A stretch of 64,000 nt of DNA from Arthrobacter sp. DNA4 (GTDB lineage Bacteria > Actinomycetota > Actinomycetes > Actinomycetales > Micrococcaceae), in contig NZ_CP101466.1 in assembly GCF_024362385.1 (NCBI RefSeq), positions 3,224,001 to 3,288,000 of the forward strand, given 5' to 3'. The translations under genes were made by a program, and so were the position numbers. The first letter of the stretch is position 1, and every line of letters starts with the position of its first letter. Positions 43,224 to 53,264 of the stretch are shown here, piece by piece. The notes beneath the pieces were generated by a model, which saw only the letters and a list, made by a program, of their open reading frames with translations, ran no database searches and was not told the origin of the DNA.

Positions 43224-43760
43224 TTACTTACCAGCCTTTCCGACCTTGCGGCGGATGACTTCGCCGGCGTAACGGATGCCCTTGCCCTTGTACGGGTCAG
43301 GCTTCCGCAGCTTGCGAATGTTGGCAGCAACCTCGCCGACCTGCTGCTTGTTGATACCTGAGACAGAGAGCTTGGTCGGTCCCTCTACTGCAAAGGTGAT
43401 GCCGGTCGGAGCCGAAACGTTGACCGGGTGGCTGTAGCCAAGAGCGAACTCAAGGTCAGATCCCTTGGCCTGAACGCGGTAACCGGTACCGACGATTTCA
43501 AGCTTCTTCTCGTAGCCTGCGGTGACGCCCTGGATCATGTTGGCGATCAGGGTGCGGGTCAGGCCGTGGAGTGAACGGGAGGCGCGCTCGTCGTTCGGGC
43601 GGCTGACGGTCAGGGTGTTCTCGTCCAGGGCAACCTCGATGGGGCTGGCCACAGTGTGGGTCAGCTCCCCCTTGGAACCCTTGACGCTGACGACAGAGCC
43701 GTCAACCTTGACCTCAACGCCGGCAGGAACGGTGATGGGGAGACGTCCAATACGTGACAT
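43224..43760 (-). CDS. rplF: 50S ribosomal protein L6
   Basis: The 178-residue protein begins [20 protein letters not shown] and ends with the conserved [20 protein letters not shown]. It binds 23S rRNA near the sarcin-ricin loop, where EF-G and EF-Tu act. It lies 18 bases after rpsH. Confidence 0.97.
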   Translation of the reverse strand: MSRIGRLPITVPAGVEVKVDGSVVSVKGSKGELTHTVASPIEVALDENTLTVSRPNDERASRSLHGLTRTLIANMIQGVTAGYEKKLEIVGTGYRVQAKGSDLEFALGYSHPVNVSAPTGITFAVEGPTKLSVSGINKQQVGEVAANIRKLRKPDPYKGKGIRYAGEVIRRKVGKAGK

Positions 43761-43778
43761 TATTCTCTTCCTTTCCCG

Positions 43779-44177
43779 TTACCAGACGTACGCGAGGACT
43801 TCGCCGCCCACGCCCTTCTTGCCGGCCTGCTTGTCAGTCAGGAGGCCGGAAGAGGTGGACAGGATAGCGATACCCAGGCCACCGAGCACGTGCGGGAGGT
43901 TGGTGGACTTCGCGTAAACGCGGAGGCCCGGCTTGGAGATGCGGCGTACACCGGCGATGGAACGCTCGCGGTTCGGACCGAACTTGAGGTCCAGGGTCAG
44001 CTTCTTGCCGACCTCGGCGTCCTCTTCCTTCCAGCCGGCGATGAAACCTTCGGCCTTGAGGATGTCGGCAACGCGTGCCTTGAGCTTGCTGTAAGGCATA
44101 GACACGGAGTCGTGGTATGCCGAGTTTGCATTACGCAGGCGCGTAAGCATATCTGCGACAGGATCTGTCATTGTCAT
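43779..44177 (-). CDS. rpsH: 30S ribosomal protein S8
   Basis: The 132-residue protein begins [20 protein letters not shown] and ends [21 protein letters not shown]8 binds the central domain of 16S rRNA and in many bacteria represses its own operon. The gene directly follows rplE across 82 bases; the rpsN gene often found at this position is absent. Confidence 0.97.
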   Translation of the reverse strand: MTMTDPVADMLTRLRNANSAYHDSVSMPYSKLKARVADILKAEGFIAGWKEEDAEVGKKLTLDLKFGPNRERSIAGVRRISKPGLRVYAKSTNLPHVLGGLGIAILSTSSGLLTDKQAGKKGVGGEVLAYVW

Positions 44178-44259
44178 GTGGGCTCATGCCCTTCCTCGTA
44201 ACGGTTTCCGCCGTTCCGTCCTTGACGGAGCGGAGCGGCCGGACCTTTTACGTAGTTAA

Positions 44260-44841
44260 TTAAGCTTCGGTTTTGAACGGGAAACCAAGCGCCTTGAGCA
44301 GCGCGCGGCCTTCGTCATCGGTCTTGGCAGTGGTGACAACCGTGATGTCCATACCGCGGACGCGGTCGATCTTGTCCTGGTCGATTTCGTGGAACATAAC
44401 CTGCTCGGTCAGACCGAAGGTGTAGTTGCCGTTGCCATCGAACTGCTTGCCGCTGAGGCCGCGGAAGTCGCGGATACGGGGCAGTGCCAGGGTGACCAGG
44501 CGGTCCACGAATTCCCACATGCGGTCGCCACGCAGGGTTGCGTGTGCACCGATGGGCATGCCTTCGCGCAGCTTGAACTGTGCGATCGACTTGCGGGCCT
44601 TGGTAACCTGCGGCTTCTGGCCGGTGATCTGGGTGAGGTCGCGGACAGCGCCGTCGATCAGCTTGGAGTCCTTGGCGGCATCTCCAACACCCATGTTCAC
44701 AACAACCTTCACCAGACGGGGTACCTGGTTCACGTTCTCGTACTTGAATTCATCCTGGAGCGTTGCCTTGATGGATTCGGCGTACTTGGTCTTCAGACGA
44801 GGAACGATCTTCGTTGCCGGAGTCTCGAGAGTCTCAGTCAT
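44260..44841 (-). CDS. rplE: 50S ribosomal protein L5
   Basis: L5 binds 5S rRNA and contacts P-site tRNA. The 193-residue protein has an N-terminal extension of about 12 residues, then [20 protein letters not shown] and the conserved [20 protein letters not shown] and [20 protein letters not shown]. Its ATG shares its A with the rplX stop codon. Confidence 0.97.
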   Translation of the reverse strand: MTETLETPATKIVPRLKTKYAESIKATLQDEFKYENVNQVPRLVKVVVNMGVGDAAKDSKLIDGAVRDLTQITGQKPQVTKARKSIAQFKLREGMPIGAHATLRGDRMWEFVDRLVTLALPRIRDFRGLSGKQFDGNGNYTFGLTEQVMFHEIDQDKIDRVRGMDITVVTTAKTDDEGRALLKALGFPFKTEA

Positions 44842-45203
44842 TAGATGTCCTTCCCGGAGCTCTTGGACACGCGGATACGGACAGTCTTCTGGACGCCGTT
44901 CTTCTCCACGGTGTCGAGGCGGAAGCCCACGCGGGTCGGCTTCTTGGTCGACGGGTCAACCAGCGCCACGTTGGAGATGTGGATCGGGGCCTCTACAACC
45001 TCGATGCCGCCGGTCTTGGTGCCGCGCTGCGACTGTCCAACCCGGGTGTGCTTGGTGACGCGGTTGATACCCTCGACCAGCACGCGGTTGGTGTCGGTGA
45101 ATACGCGCAGAACCTTGCCCTGCTTGCCGCGGTCACCGCCGCGCTCAGCCTTGGCGCCAGTGATGACCTGAACCAGGTCACCCTTCTTGATCTTTGCAGC
45201 CAT
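44841..45203 (-). CDS. rplX: 50S ribosomal protein L24
   Basis: The 120-residue protein carries the KOW motif [29 protein letters not shown] (residues 4-32) and the following [17 protein letters not shown]24 starts 50S assembly. It lies three bases after rplN and overlaps rplE by one base. Confidence 0.97.
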   Translation of the reverse strand: MAAKIKKGDLVQVITGAKAERGGDRGKQGKVLRVFTDTNRVLVEGINRVTKHTRVGQSQRGTKTGGIEVVEAPIHISNVALVDPSTKKPTRVGFRLDTVEKNGVQKTVRIRVSKSSGKDI

Positions 45204-45206
45204 GGA

Positions 45207-45575
45207 CTAGAGCACCTCCGGAGCCAGAGAAACGATCTTCATGAACTTCTTGTCACGCAGTTCACGACCAACCGGTCCGAAGATACGGGTACCGCGGGGG
45301 TCACCGTCGTTCTTCAGGATCACAGCTGCGTTCTCGTCAAACTTGATGTAGGAACCATCCGCACGGCGGCGTTCCTTCTTGGTACGGACGATGACGGCCT
45401 TGACCACATCGCCCTTCTTTACGTTGCCGCCCGGGATTGCATCCTTGACGGTGGCGACAATGACGTCACCGATGCCTGCGTAGCGACGGCCGGATCCACC
45501 GAGAACGCGAATGGTAAGGATTTCCTTAGCACCCGTGTTGTCGGCGACCTTGAGTCGCGACTCCTGCTGAATCAC
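45207..45575 (-). CDS. rplN: 50S ribosomal protein L14
   Basis: The 122-residue protein begins at GTG 45575 ([20 protein letters not shown]) behind AAGGAG and ends [13 protein letters not shown]. It is separated from rpsQ by 479 bases that include a terminator-like hairpin, so the spc part of the ribosomal cluster probably has its own promoter here. Confidence 0.97.
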   Translation of the reverse strand: MIQQESRLKVADNTGAKEILTIRVLGGSGRRYAGIGDVIVATVKDAIPGGNVKKGDVVKAVIVRTKKERRRADGSYIKFDENAAVILKNDGDPRGTRIFGPVGRELRDKKFMKIVSLAPEVL

Positions 45576-46054
45576 TATTTACTCCTTGCGTCGCGCCGGT
45601 TCTCAGGCCGTGATGTTGCTACGGAATGAGCCTTGCGGAACGGTTGATCGGGGTGTCTCTTGACCTGCCTGGATTTTGCCAGACCAGGCCTAAACGCCCG
45701 TGCCAGAAGCAGTTGCTCCCACCCGGTCCGGGACGGATCCCGGGCGCACAGGGGCACTATGCTGTGGCACGCTTGTTTACGAGGTTGATGATGGCACGCG
45801 AAAGGCGCCATACAAACTCAATATCCTAGCATGTTTTCCGCCGGTCCCCATATCACCACCGTCCCCTGCCCGGCAAGACGGACGACGGCGGCAGGCAGGA
45901 CAGCCTTTCCGCCCGCCCAGGGCGCCGCTCCCCCGCCAGGCCACGCGCCGCCGTCGTCCGCTGCCGCCAATAGCTGTCCGTCGTGACGCCCCGGTTAGAC
46001 GAGGAAGCCCCCGCTCCCGGAAGGGAGCAGGGGCTTCCAGCGAAGCAGCAGGTG
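45576..46054. other. 479-base non-coding gap between rpsQ and rplN
   Basis: No credible gene is visible; the possible reading frames lack ribosome-binding sites and ribosomal-operon codon use. It holds the rpsQ hairpin at 46003-46038, a C/G-rich stretch with CCGTCC-type repeats, and an actinobacterial-looking -10 (TAGGAT on the minus strand at 45823-45828) without a clear -35. Its likely role is to terminate the S10 unit and start the spc unit. Confidence 0.55.
46003..46038 (-). terminator. Hairpin after rpsQ
   Basis: GGAAGCCCC-GCTCCC pairs with GGGAGC-GGGGCTTCC at 15 of 16 positions with a TTCC loop, 16 bases after the rpsQ stop. The sequence after it on the minus strand (TCGTCTAACC) has no T-run, so efficiency is uncertain. 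Confidence 0.65.
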
Positions 46055-46360
46055 CTACTTGGCCTTTTCGAGGATTTCCACGAGCCGCCAGTTCTTGGTG
46101 GCGGACAGCGGACGGGTCTCGGCGATGACAACGAGGTCGCCGATGCCGGCGGTGTTCTCTTCGTCGTGTGCCTTGACCTTGGAGGTACGGCGGATGACCT
46201 TGCCGTACAGTGCGTGCTTCACGCGGTCCTCAACCTCGACAACGATGGTCTTTTCCATCTTGTCGGAGACCACGTAACCGCGACGGGTCTTGCGGTAACC
46301 GCGCTGCCCAGCCTTGGCTTCGGTAGCAGTTTCGGTCACGTTCTGGTCCTTTTCACTCAC
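46055..46360 (-). CDS. rpsQ: 30S ribosomal protein S17
   Basis: The 101-residue protein has an N-terminal extension of about 18 residues, then [20 protein letters not shown] and the C-terminal [21 protein letters not shown]17 binds the 5' domain of 16S rRNA. Its start overlaps the rpmC stop by four bases. It is the last gene of the S10 unit. Confidence 0.96.
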   Translation of the reverse strand: MSEKDQNVTETATEAKAGQRGYRKTRRGYVVSDKMEKTIVVEVEDRVKHALYGKVIRRTSKVKAHDEENTAGIGDLVVIAETRPLSATKNWRLVEILEKAK

Positions 46361-46686
46361 TTGGCGTCCTCCTCGGTCTCAGCCTTTTCAGCCTTTTCGG
46401 CCTTCTTGGTTGAAGCCTTCTTGGACTTCTTCTCTTCCTTGGCTTCCACAACCGGTGCGGCAACCTCGGCACGAATGCCCAGCTCGCGTTCGCGGAGAAC
46501 GGTGTAGATGCGTGCGATGTCCTTCTTTACCGCGCGCAGGCGACCGTGGTTCTCCAGCTGTCCGGTGGCGGACTGGAAACGCAGGTTGAACAGCTCTTCC
46601 TTGGCCTTGCGGAGTTCTTCAACGAGACGCTCGTTGTCGAAACCGTCCAGCTGTGCGGGAGCCAGATCCTTGGATCCTACTGCCAT
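46357..46686 (-). CDS. rpmC: 50S ribosomal protein L29 with charged C-terminal tail
   Basis: The core ([20 protein letters not shown] to about residue 72) is the usual two-helix L29. It is followed by about 35 residues of Lys, Ala and Glu ([20 protein letters not shown]), giving 109 residues compared with 63 in E. coli. It lies two bases after rplP and is coupled to rpsQ. Confidence 0.96.
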   Translation of the reverse strand: MAVGSKDLAPAQLDGFDNERLVEELRKAKEELFNLRFQSATGQLENHGRLRAVKKDIARIYTVLRERELGIRAEVAAPVVEAKEEKKSKKASTKKAEKAEKAETEEDAK

Positions 46687-46688
46687 TT

Positions 46689-47105
46689 CTATTCACCACC
46701 CTCGCGACGCACAATGCGTGCCTTCAACGGCAGCTTGTGGATTGCCAGGCGCAGGGCCTCGCGAGCTACCTCTTCATTGACACCGGAGAGTTCGAACAGA
46801 ACCCGGCCCGGCTTGACGTTGGCGACCCACCATTCCGGTGAACCCTTACCGGAACCCATGCGGGTTTCGGCAGGCTTCTTGGTCAGCGGACGGTCCGGGT
46901 AGATGTTGATCCAGACCTTACCGCCACGCTTGATGTGGCGGGTCATTGCGATACGAGCGGACTCGATCTGACGGTTGGTGACGTATGCCGGGCTCAGGGC
47001 CTGGATGCCGTACTCACCGAAGGAGACCTGGGTGCCGCCCGTAGCAGCGCCGGAACGACCCGGGTGGTGCTGCTTACGGTGCTTTACTCGACGTGGGATA
47101 AGCAT
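46689..47105 (-). CDS. rplP: 50S ribosomal protein L16
   Basis: The 138-residue protein begins [20 protein letters not shown] and contains [20 protein letters not shown] and the conserved [20 protein letters not shown]16 organises the A site of the 50S subunit. It directly follows rpsC. Confidence 0.97.
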   Translation of the reverse strand: MLIPRRVKHRKQHHPGRSGAATGGTQVSFGEYGIQALSPAYVTNRQIESARIAMTRHIKRGGKVWINIYPDRPLTKKPAETRMGSGKGSPEWWVANVKPGRVLFELSGVNEEVAREALRLAIHKLPLKARIVRREGGE

Positions 47106-47936
47106 TTAAGCCTGTCCTCCTTCTGCAGCAGCAGGTGCTGCTTCAACTGCCGGTGCTTCGGCAGCAGGAGCTGCTTCAGCGGCCGGACGGTCGTTGCGAC
47201 GGCGGCGGTCACCGCGGTCAGCGCCACCCGGGCGGCCGGGACGCTCGCCACGGCCACCGCGGGACGGTGCGGCAGCAGCCTGTGCGGCCAGTTCCTTGGC
47301 GGTGACGTCACCCTTGTAGATCCAGACCTTCACACCGATGCGGCCGAAGGTGGTCTTGGCTTCGTAGAAGCCGTAGTCGATGTTCGCGCGGAGGGTGTGC
47401 AGGGGCACACGGCCTTCGCGGTAGAACTCCGAGCGGGACATTTCAGCGCCACCCAGGCGGCCCGAGCAGGCGATACGGATGCCCTTGGCACCTGCACGCT
47501 GTGCGGACTGCATGGCCTTCTTCATCGCACGGCGGAATGCCACGCGGGAAGTCAGCTGCTCTGCAACGCCCTGGGCCACAAGCTGTGCTTCCATCTCGGG
47601 GTTTTTGACCTCGAGGATGTTCAGCTGGACCTGCTTGCCGGTGAGCTTTTCGAGCTCGCCGCGGATGCGGTCTGCTTCTGCTCCACGGCGGCCGATGACG
47701 ATGCCGGGACGTGCCGTGTGGATGTCCACGCGGACGCGGTCACGGGTGCGCTCGATCTCGACCTTGGCGATGCCTGCGCGCTCCATGCCCGTGGACATGA
47801 GCTGGCGGATGCGGATGTCTTCGCGAACGAAGTCCTTGTACCGCTGGCCGGCCTTGGTGCTGTCAGCGAACCAGTGCGATACGTGATCGGTGGTGATGCC
47901 GAGTCGGAACCCGTGCGGGTTTACTTTCTGTCCCAC
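47106..47936 (-). CDS. rpsC: 30S ribosomal protein S3
   Basis: The 276-residue protein begins [20 protein letters not shown] and has the KH domain around [20 protein letters not shown]. After about residue 215 comes a tail of Arg/Gly-rich then Ala/Glu-rich sequence ([20 protein letters not shown]), longer than in E. coli. It is adjacent to rplV and rplP without gaps. Confidence 0.97.
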   Translation of the reverse strand: MGQKVNPHGFRLGITTDHVSHWFADSTKAGQRYKDFVREDIRIRQLMSTGMERAGIAKVEIERTRDRVRVDIHTARPGIVIGRRGAEADRIRGELEKLTGKQVQLNILEVKNPEMEAQLVAQGVAEQLTSRVAFRRAMKKAMQSAQRAGAKGIRIACSGRLGGAEMSRSEFYREGRVPLHTLRANIDYGFYEAKTTFGRIGVKVWIYKGDVTAKELAAQAAAAPSRGGRGERPGRPGGADRGDRRRRNDRPAAEAAPAAEAPAVEAAPAAAEGGQA

Positions 47937-48302
47937 TTAGCGAGCCTCCTCTTTCTCCGGGGTAGCGACTACCACGGTGATGTGGCTGGTGCGCTTCTTG
48001 ATCTGAAATGCACGACCCTGGGCACGCGGCTGGAACCGCTTCATGGTCGGGCCTTCATCAACAAACGCTTCGCTGATGATGAGGTCGCCTTCGTCAAACG
48101 CCACGCCGTCGCGGTCCGCGAGGACCCGGGCGTTGGAGATTGCTGACTGAACTACCTTGAATACCGGCTCCGAAGCTGCCTGCGGGGCAAACTTCAGAAT
48201 TGCCAGAGCCTCATTCGCTTGCAATCCACGAACAAGGTTGACGACGCGCCGGGCCTTCATAGGCGTTACGCGGATGTGGCGCGCAATTGCCTTGGCTTCC
48301 AT
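47937..48302 (-). CDS. rplV: 50S ribosomal protein L22
   Basis: The 121-residue protein begins [20 protein letters not shown] and contains the exit-tunnel hairpin region near [21 protein letters not shown]22 lines the peptide tunnel. It follows rpsS after 38 bases. Confidence 0.97.
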   Translation of the reverse strand: MEAKAIARHIRVTPMKARRVVNLVRGLQANEALAILKFAPQAASEPVFKVVQSAISNARVLADRDGVAFDEGDLIISEAFVDEGPTMKRFQPRAQGRAFQIKKRTSHITVVVATPEKEEAR

Positions 48303-48340
48303 TGCTTTCCTTCTCTCGTCTTTGACGTAAACGCAGGCGC

Positions 48341-48622
48341 CTAGCGGCGCTTGCCCTTACGGTCGTCCTTGACATGGCCGCGGAATGTCCGCGTGGGAGC
48401 GAATTCGCCGAGCTTGTGCCCGACCATCGACTCAGTGACAAACACCGGGATGTGCTTGCGTCCGTCGTGTACGGCGATCGTGTGTCCGAGCATGTCGGGG
48501 ATGATCATCGAACGGCGGGACCAGGTCTTGATGACGTTCTTGGTGCCCTTTTCGTTTTCCCTGGCTACCTTCACAAAGAGGTGCTGGTCAACGAAAGGAC
48601 CTTTTTTCAGGCTGCGTGGCAT
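48341..48622 (-). CDS. rpsS: 30S ribosomal protein S19
   Basis: The 93-residue protein begins [20 protein letters not shown] and ends [20 protein letters not shown] plus Arg-Arg. S19 lies in the 30S head next to S13. It follows rplB after 12 bases. Confidence 0.97.
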   Translation of the reverse strand: MPRSLKKGPFVDQHLFVKVARENEKGTKNVIKTWSRRSMIIPDMLGHTIAVHDGRKHIPVFVTESMVGHKLGEFAPTRTFRGHVKDDRKGKRR

Positions 48623-48634
48623 GTGTCCAGGCTC

Positions 48635-49474
48635 CTATCGCTTGTTCTTGCCAGTACGACGGCGACGCACAATAAGCTTGTCGCTCTCTTTGTTGGGGCG
48701 GCGGGTGCGGCCTTCCCGCTTACCGTTCGGGTTGACGGGGTTACGTCCACCGGACGTCTTACCCTCACCACCACCGTGCGGGTGGTCAACCGGGTTCATG
48801 GCGACACCACGGACGGTCGGGCGGACGCCCTTCCACCGCATACGGCCGGCCTTGCCCCAGTTGATGTTCGACTGCTCGGCGTTGCCGACCTCGCCGACGG
48901 TTGCGCGGCAGCGCACGTCAACGTTGCGGATTTCGCCGGAAGGCAGGCGCAGCTGGGCGAAGCGGCCTTCCTTGGCAACAAGCTGGATCGATGCGCCGGC
49001 GGAGCGGCCCATCTTGGCGCCGCCACCGGGACGCAGTTCAACTGCGTGGATGACAGTACCCACCGGGATGTTGAGCAGCGGCAGGTTGTTACCGGGCTTG
49101 ATGTCAGCACCGGCACCTGCTTCGACAACGTCACCCTGGGAGAGCTTGTTGGGAGCGATGATGTAACGCTTGGTGCCATCAACGTAGTGCAGGAGGGCGA
49201 TGCGAGCCGTGCGGTTCGGATCGTACTCGATTTCGGCAACGCGGGCGTTGACGCCGTCCTTGTCGTGGCGACGGAAGTCGATCAGACGGTACTGGCGCTT
49301 GTGTCCGCCACCCTTGTGACGGGTGGTGATCTTACCGGAGTTGTTACGGCCGCCCTTTTTGGGCAGCGGACGTACCAACGACTTTTCCGGCGTCGACCGC
49401 GTAATTTCGGTGAAGTCCGCTACGCTCGAGCCACGACGGCCCGGGGTAGTCGGCTTGTACTTACGGATTCCCAT
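48635..49474 (-). CDS. rplB: 50S ribosomal protein L2
   Basis: The 279-residue protein begins [20 protein letters not shown] and contains the conserved C-terminal [20 protein letters not shown], whose His supports peptidyl-transferase function. The length is standard. It follows rplW after 29 bases. Confidence 0.98.
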   Translation of the reverse strand: MGIRKYKPTTPGRRGSSVADFTEITRSTPEKSLVRPLPKKGGRNNSGKITTRHKGGGHKRQYRLIDFRRHDKDGVNARVAEIEYDPNRTARIALLHYVDGTKRYIIAPNKLSQGDVVEAGAGADIKPGNNLPLLNIPVGTVIHAVELRPGGGAKMGRSAGASIQLVAKEGRFAQLRLPSGEIRNVDVRCRATVGEVGNAEQSNINWGKAGRMRWKGVRPTVRGVAMNPVDHPHGGGEGKTSGGRNPVNPNGKREGRTRRPNKESDKLIVRRRRTGKNKR

Positions 49475-49503
49475 AATTTATTTCCTCGTTAAAGTGGTCT
49501 CCG

Positions 49504-49809
49504 CTACGCGAGCGGACCGCCGAAGATGTCGATGGTGCCTTCTTTGAGGGTGACAATCGCACGCTTGGTGTTCTTGCGGGTACCCCATCCGAATTTGGTG
49601 CGCTTGCGCTTACCGGCACGGTTGATGGTGTTGATCGATTCGACCTTGACGGAGAAAATCTTCTCCACGGCCAGCTTGATCTCGGTCTTGTTCGAACGAG
49701 GGTCCACCAGGAAGGTGTACTTGCCCTCGTCGATCAGGCCGTAGCTCTTTTCCGACACGACGGGTGCAAGCACGACGTCGCGGGGATCCTTGATGGTGGC
49801 TGCACTCAC
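49504..49809 (-). CDS. rplW: 50S ribosomal protein L23
   Basis: The 101-residue protein contains [20 protein letters not shown] and [21 protein letters not shown]23 sits at the tunnel exit and docks trigger factor and SRP. It overlaps rplD by four bases. Confidence 0.97.
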   Translation of the reverse strand: MSAATIKDPRDVVLAPVVSEKSYGLIDEGKYTFLVDPRSNKTEIKLAVEKIFSVKVESINTINRAGKRKRTKFGWGTRKNTKRAIVTLKEGTIDIFGGPLA

Positions 49810-50426
49810 TTGGCATCCTCCTCGTTCTTAGCTGCCTTAGCGGCAACGAATGCGTCGTAGGCAGCCTTGGTGAAGACAACGTCATCAGAGACGAGAACGT
49901 CGTAGGTGTTCAGCTGGTCTGCGTACAGAACGTGAACGCCGGCGAGGTTGCGCACGGACAGTGCAGCAACGTCGTTATCGCGCTCGATGACGACCAGCAG
50001 GTTCTTGCGGTCGGAAACACCGCGGAGCGTTGCCAGTGCGTTCTTGGCGGAGGGCTTGGTGCCTTCAACCAGGTCAGCGACAACGTGGATACGACCGTTG
50101 CGGGCCCGGTCAGACAGTGCGCCGCGCAGTGCAGCAGCAATCATCTTCTTGGGGGTGCGCTGGCTGTAGTCACGCGGGGTGGGACCGTGGACAACGCCAC
50201 CGCCGGTCATGTGAGGAGCACGGATGGAACCCTGACGGGCGCGGCCGGTGCCCTTCTGCTTGAACGGCTTGCGTCCTGCACCGGAAACTTCAGCGCGGGT
50301 CTTGGTCTTGTGGGTTCCCTGGCGGGCAGCAGCGAGCTGGGCAACGACAACCTGGTGCAGCAGCGGCACGTTGGTCTGAACGTCGAAGATCTCTGCAGGC
50401 AGGTCAACCTGGACAGTGTTAGCCAT
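49806..50426 (-). CDS. rplD: 50S ribosomal protein L4
   Basis: The 206-residue protein contains [20 protein letters not shown], the extended loop that reaches the exit tunnel, followed by [21 protein letters not shown]4 also represses the S10 operon in gammaproteobacteria, but no such leader structure is evident here. It lies four bases after rplC. Confidence 0.97.
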   Translation of the reverse strand: MANTVQVDLPAEIFDVQTNVPLLHQVVVAQLAAARQGTHKTKTRAEVSGAGRKPFKQKGTGRARQGSIRAPHMTGGGVVHGPTPRDYSQRTPKKMIAAALRGALSDRARNGRIHVVADLVEGTKPSAKNALATLRGVSDRKNLLVVIERDNDVAALSVRNLAGVHVLYADQLNTYDVLVSDDVVFTKAAYDAFVAAKAAKNEEDAK

Positions 50427-50430
50427 TGAA

Positions 50431-51081
50431 CTAGGCTCCCTTCACGGCGGTGCGTACGAAGACGACCTGGCCACGGGCACCGGGAACGGCACCCTTGATA
50501 AGGAGCAGCGACTTCTCGACGTCGACCGCGTGAACCGTGAGGTTCAGCGTGGTGTGACGAACGGCGCCCATGCGGCCGTCCATTTTCATGCCCTTGAAGA
50601 CGCGGCTCGGGGTGGATGCGCCACCGATTGAACCGGGCTTACGGTGGTTCTTGTGGGCACCGTGGGAAGCGCCAACGCCGTGGAAGCCGTGACGCTTCAT
50701 GACACCGGCGAAGCCCTTACCCTTGGTGGTCCCGACGACGTCGATCTTCTGGCCGGCTTCGAAGAGCTCTACAGAGAGCTCCTGGCCCAGCTCGTACTCG
50801 GCAGCATCTGCGGTACGAAGTTCGACGACGTGGCGGCGAGGCGTGACGCCTGCCTTTTCAAAGTGACCAGCCAGCGGCTTGGTGACCTTGCGGGGATCGA
50901 TCTGGCCGTAGCCGATCTGAACGGCGACGTAGCCATCAACTTCTGCGTTGCGCAGCTGGGTGATGACGTTCGAGTCTGCCTGGACCACAGTGACGGGGAT
51001 GAGCTTGTTGTTCTCGTCCCAGACCTGGGTCATGCCGAGCTTCGTGCCCAGCAGGCCCTTTACGTTACGGGTTGCGGTCAT
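50431..51081 (-). CDS. rplC: 50S ribosomal protein L3
   Basis: The 216-residue protein contains [20 protein letters not shown] near the N-terminus and [20 protein letters not shown], whose loop reaches the peptidyl-transferase centre. It follows rpsJ after 17 bases. Confidence 0.97.
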   Translation of the reverse strand: MTATRNVKGLLGTKLGMTQVWDENNKLIPVTVVQADSNVITQLRNAEVDGYVAVQIGYGQIDPRKVTKPLAGHFEKAGVTPRRHVVELRTADAAEYELGQELSVELFEAGQKIDVVGTTKGKGFAGVMKRHGFHGVGASHGAHKNHRKPGSIGGASTPSRVFKGMKMDGRMGAVRHTTLNLTVHAVDVEKSLLLIKGAVPGARGQVVFVRTAVKGA

Positions 51082-51098
51082 AGTCTCTCAGCACCTCC

Positions 51099-51407
51099 CT
51101 ACAGCTTGATTTCGATGTTCACGTCAGTAAGCAGGTCGAGACGCATGAGCGAGTCAACAGCCTTCGGCGTGGGATCGATGATGTCGATAAGACGCTTGTG
51201 CGTGCGCATTTCAAAGTGCTCGCGGCTGTCCTTGTACTTGTGCGGAGAGCGGATAACGCAGTACACGTTCTTCTCCGTCGGCAGCGGCACGGGGCCAACT
51301 ACCGTTGCGCCTGCGCGCGTGACCGTCTCAACGATCTTCCGTGCTGAAACGTCAATGACCTCGTGGTCGTATGACTTCAGCCGGATGCGGATTTTTTGTC
51401 CCGCCAT
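51099..51407 (-). CDS. rpsJ: 30S ribosomal protein S10
   Basis: The 102-residue protein begins [20 protein letters not shown] and contains [20 protein letters not shown] and [21 protein letters not shown]10 also acts as NusE in antitermination. It is the first gene of the S10 unit; tuf, which often precedes it, is 3.5 kb away because bgl, mntH and a small gene intervene. Confidence 0.97.
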   Translation of the reverse strand: MAGQKIRIRLKSYDHEVIDVSARKIVETVTRAGATVVGPVPLPTEKNVYCVIRSPHKYKDSREHFEMRTHKRLIDIIDPTPKAVDSLMRLDLLTDVNIEIKL

Positions 51408-51803
51408 GTCGCCTGACTCTCTTTCAGTCTGTGCTTCCCCGGTTTAGGGCTGCCCTGTTCACTTACTCGTTGTATGGCTGCCGAAGCATTTGAGGTCGTA
51501 ACCACCATCCGCCGCACAAACTGAATCCGGATAAATCCGGGTTCCTCACCTTGCCGTCGCAACCGACCCCCGCGGTCGGGCGTGTCGCGCTGAACACGCA
51601 TACAAATCCGCAATTCCATTGGGGTGGGTTATGTTTGGTCTTCAACTTGGACCCTGCACCCGGCATTATCCGGATCGGGACGCGAAGAAGCGCTTGAACA
51701 ACTCATCTAGTATGCCGGAAAAGCCTGGCAGATGCGAATTGGCTTCGCTTCGTCCCCCTCACGCCCCATTGCCGTGGAAAGGAACGGGCTGGATGATAGG
51801 GGC
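51408..51803. other. 396-base divergent promoter region of rpsJ and the beta-glucosidase gene
   Basis: No gene is credible here. On the minus strand, GATAAT (51665-51670) and CATACT (51709-51714) are possible -10 boxes for the S10 operon, which would then have a leader of roughly 250-300 bases. I found no convincing -35 for either and no clear operator for the plus-strand glucosidase gene. Confidence 0.45.
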
Positions 51804-53240
51804 ATGACCCTGGAAGGCACTGAATCGGTGACGGAACTGGCCGGGCGCGTGCCGCCGTCGTTTACCCTGGGCGTCGCAGCTGCGGCGTTCCAAATAGAAG
51901 GCGCACTGAAGGCGGGCGGCCGCGGACCGTCCGGGTGGGATGCCTTCGCAGAGAAGCCCGGCGCCATCATGGACGGGCACTCCCCCGCCGTGGCGTGCGA
52001 CCACTACAACCGCCTGCCCGAGGATGTTGCGCTGCTCAAGCAGCTGGGCGTTGACTCCTACCGGTTCTCGCTTTCCTGGCCACGCATCCAGCCCGACGGC
52101 CGCGGCACTTTCAATGCCGAAGGCCTGGACTTCTACGACCGCCTGATCGACCAGCTCCTCGATGCCGGCATTTCCCCCATGGCCACCCTGTACCACTGGG
52201 ACACCCCCTTGCCGCTGGAACACCGCGGCGGCTGGCTGAACCGGGACACTGCCGATAGGTTCGGTGACTACGCCCGGGCCGCCGGTGAGCGGTTCGGCGA
52301 CCGAGTGGACCAATGGGTTACCCTCAACGAACCCGTCTCGGTCACCCTCAACGGCTATGCCCTGGGGGTGCACGCGCCGGGACGCAAATTGATGTTCGAT
52401 GCCCTTCCCGCCATCCACCACCAGCTTCTGGCGCACGGGCTCGGCGTGCAGGCGCTGCGGGCGGCCGGAGTGGCCGGTGGCGTTGGCCTGACCAACCTGC
52501 ACTCCCCCGTCAGGCCCGCCACACGGAAGATCGGCGACCGGCTCGTCGCACACCTGTACGACCTCCTCATGAACAGGATCTACGCTGATCCCGTCCTGCT
52601 GGGCCGCTACCCCTCACTGCCCTTGTACGCCAAGCCGTGGCTGCGCTCCATCGGCAGGATCTCCGACGCCGACCTCAAGACCATCCACCAGCCCCTGGAC
52701 TTCTACGGGCTCAACTACTACTTCCCGGTGAAGGTGGCCCTGGGACCGGGCATCACACCCATGCCCGCGGACATGCACAAGGAAGTGGCCAAGCTGCCCT
52801 TCCACGAAGTGGGGTATCCGGAATACGGCAGCACCGGCTTCGGGTGGCCGGTTGCCCCGGAGCACCTGGGGGTTCTGCTGCGGGAAATGCGGGACCGGTA
52901 CGGGGAGGCCCTCCCGCCGCTGTACATCACCGAGGGCGGGGCCAGCTTTCCTGAACCCGACAGGGTTTCAGAGACGCTGGAGGACACGGACCGCGTGGAG
53001 TATCTGGCTGCGCATCTGGGGACGGCGCTTGAGGCCACGGCTCCCGGCGGCATGGCAGAGGGCGTTGACCTGCGCGGCTATTACGTGTGGACACTGATGG
53101 ACAATTTCGAGTGGGCCGCCGGCTACTCGCAGCGTTTTGGCCTGGTGCACGTGGACTTCGATTCACTGGAGCGGACCCCGAAACGTTCCTTCTACTGGTA
53201 CCAGGCGCTGTCCCGCGCCCGGGGCCACCGGCAGGACTAG
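51804..53240 (+). CDS. GH1-family beta-glucosidase
   Basis: This is a 478-residue cytoplasmic glycosidase without a signal peptide. The acid/base Glu176 is in TLNEPVSV and the nucleophile Glu377 in YITEGGASF; the second motif is usually ITENG. SFTLGVAAAAFQIEGA at the N-terminus and YYVWTLMDNFEWAAGY near the C-terminus complete the family signature. It should hydrolyse beta-glucosides, with aglycone preference unknown. ATG 51804 follows AGGGG; an in-frame upstream start at 51732 is less likely. It is convergent with mntH. Confidence 0.93.
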   Translation: MTLEGTESVTELAGRVPPSFTLGVAAAAFQIEGALKAGGRGPSGWDAFAEKPGAIMDGHSPAVACDHYNRLPEDVALLKQLGVDSYRFSLSWPRIQPDGRGTFNAEGLDFYDRLIDQLLDAGISPMATLYHWDTPLPLEHRGGWLNRDTADRFGDYARAAGERFGDRVDQWVTLNEPVSVTLNGYALGVHAPGRKLMFDALPAIHHQLLAHGLGVQALRAAGVAGGVGLTNLHSPVRPATRKIGDRLVAHLYDLLMNRIYADPVLLGRYPSLPLYAKPWLRSIGRISDADLKTIHQPLDFYGLNYYFPVKVALGPGITPMPADMHKEVAKLPFHEVGYPEYGSTGFGWPVAPEHLGVLLREMRDRYGEALPPLYITEGGASFPEPDRVSETLEDTDRVEYLAAHLGTALEATAPGGMAEGVDLRGYYVWTLMDNFEWAAGYSQRFGLVHVDFDSLERTPKRSFYWYQALSRARGHRQD

Positions 53241-53264
53241 CCGGCGGGTGGCTGGCCGGTCACG

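Noticed and set aside
45700..46128. Plus-strand frame in the rpsQ-rplN gap
   Set aside because: It has no ribosome-binding site, runs into the rpsQ antisense strand, and is Pro/Arg-rich low-complexity sequence.
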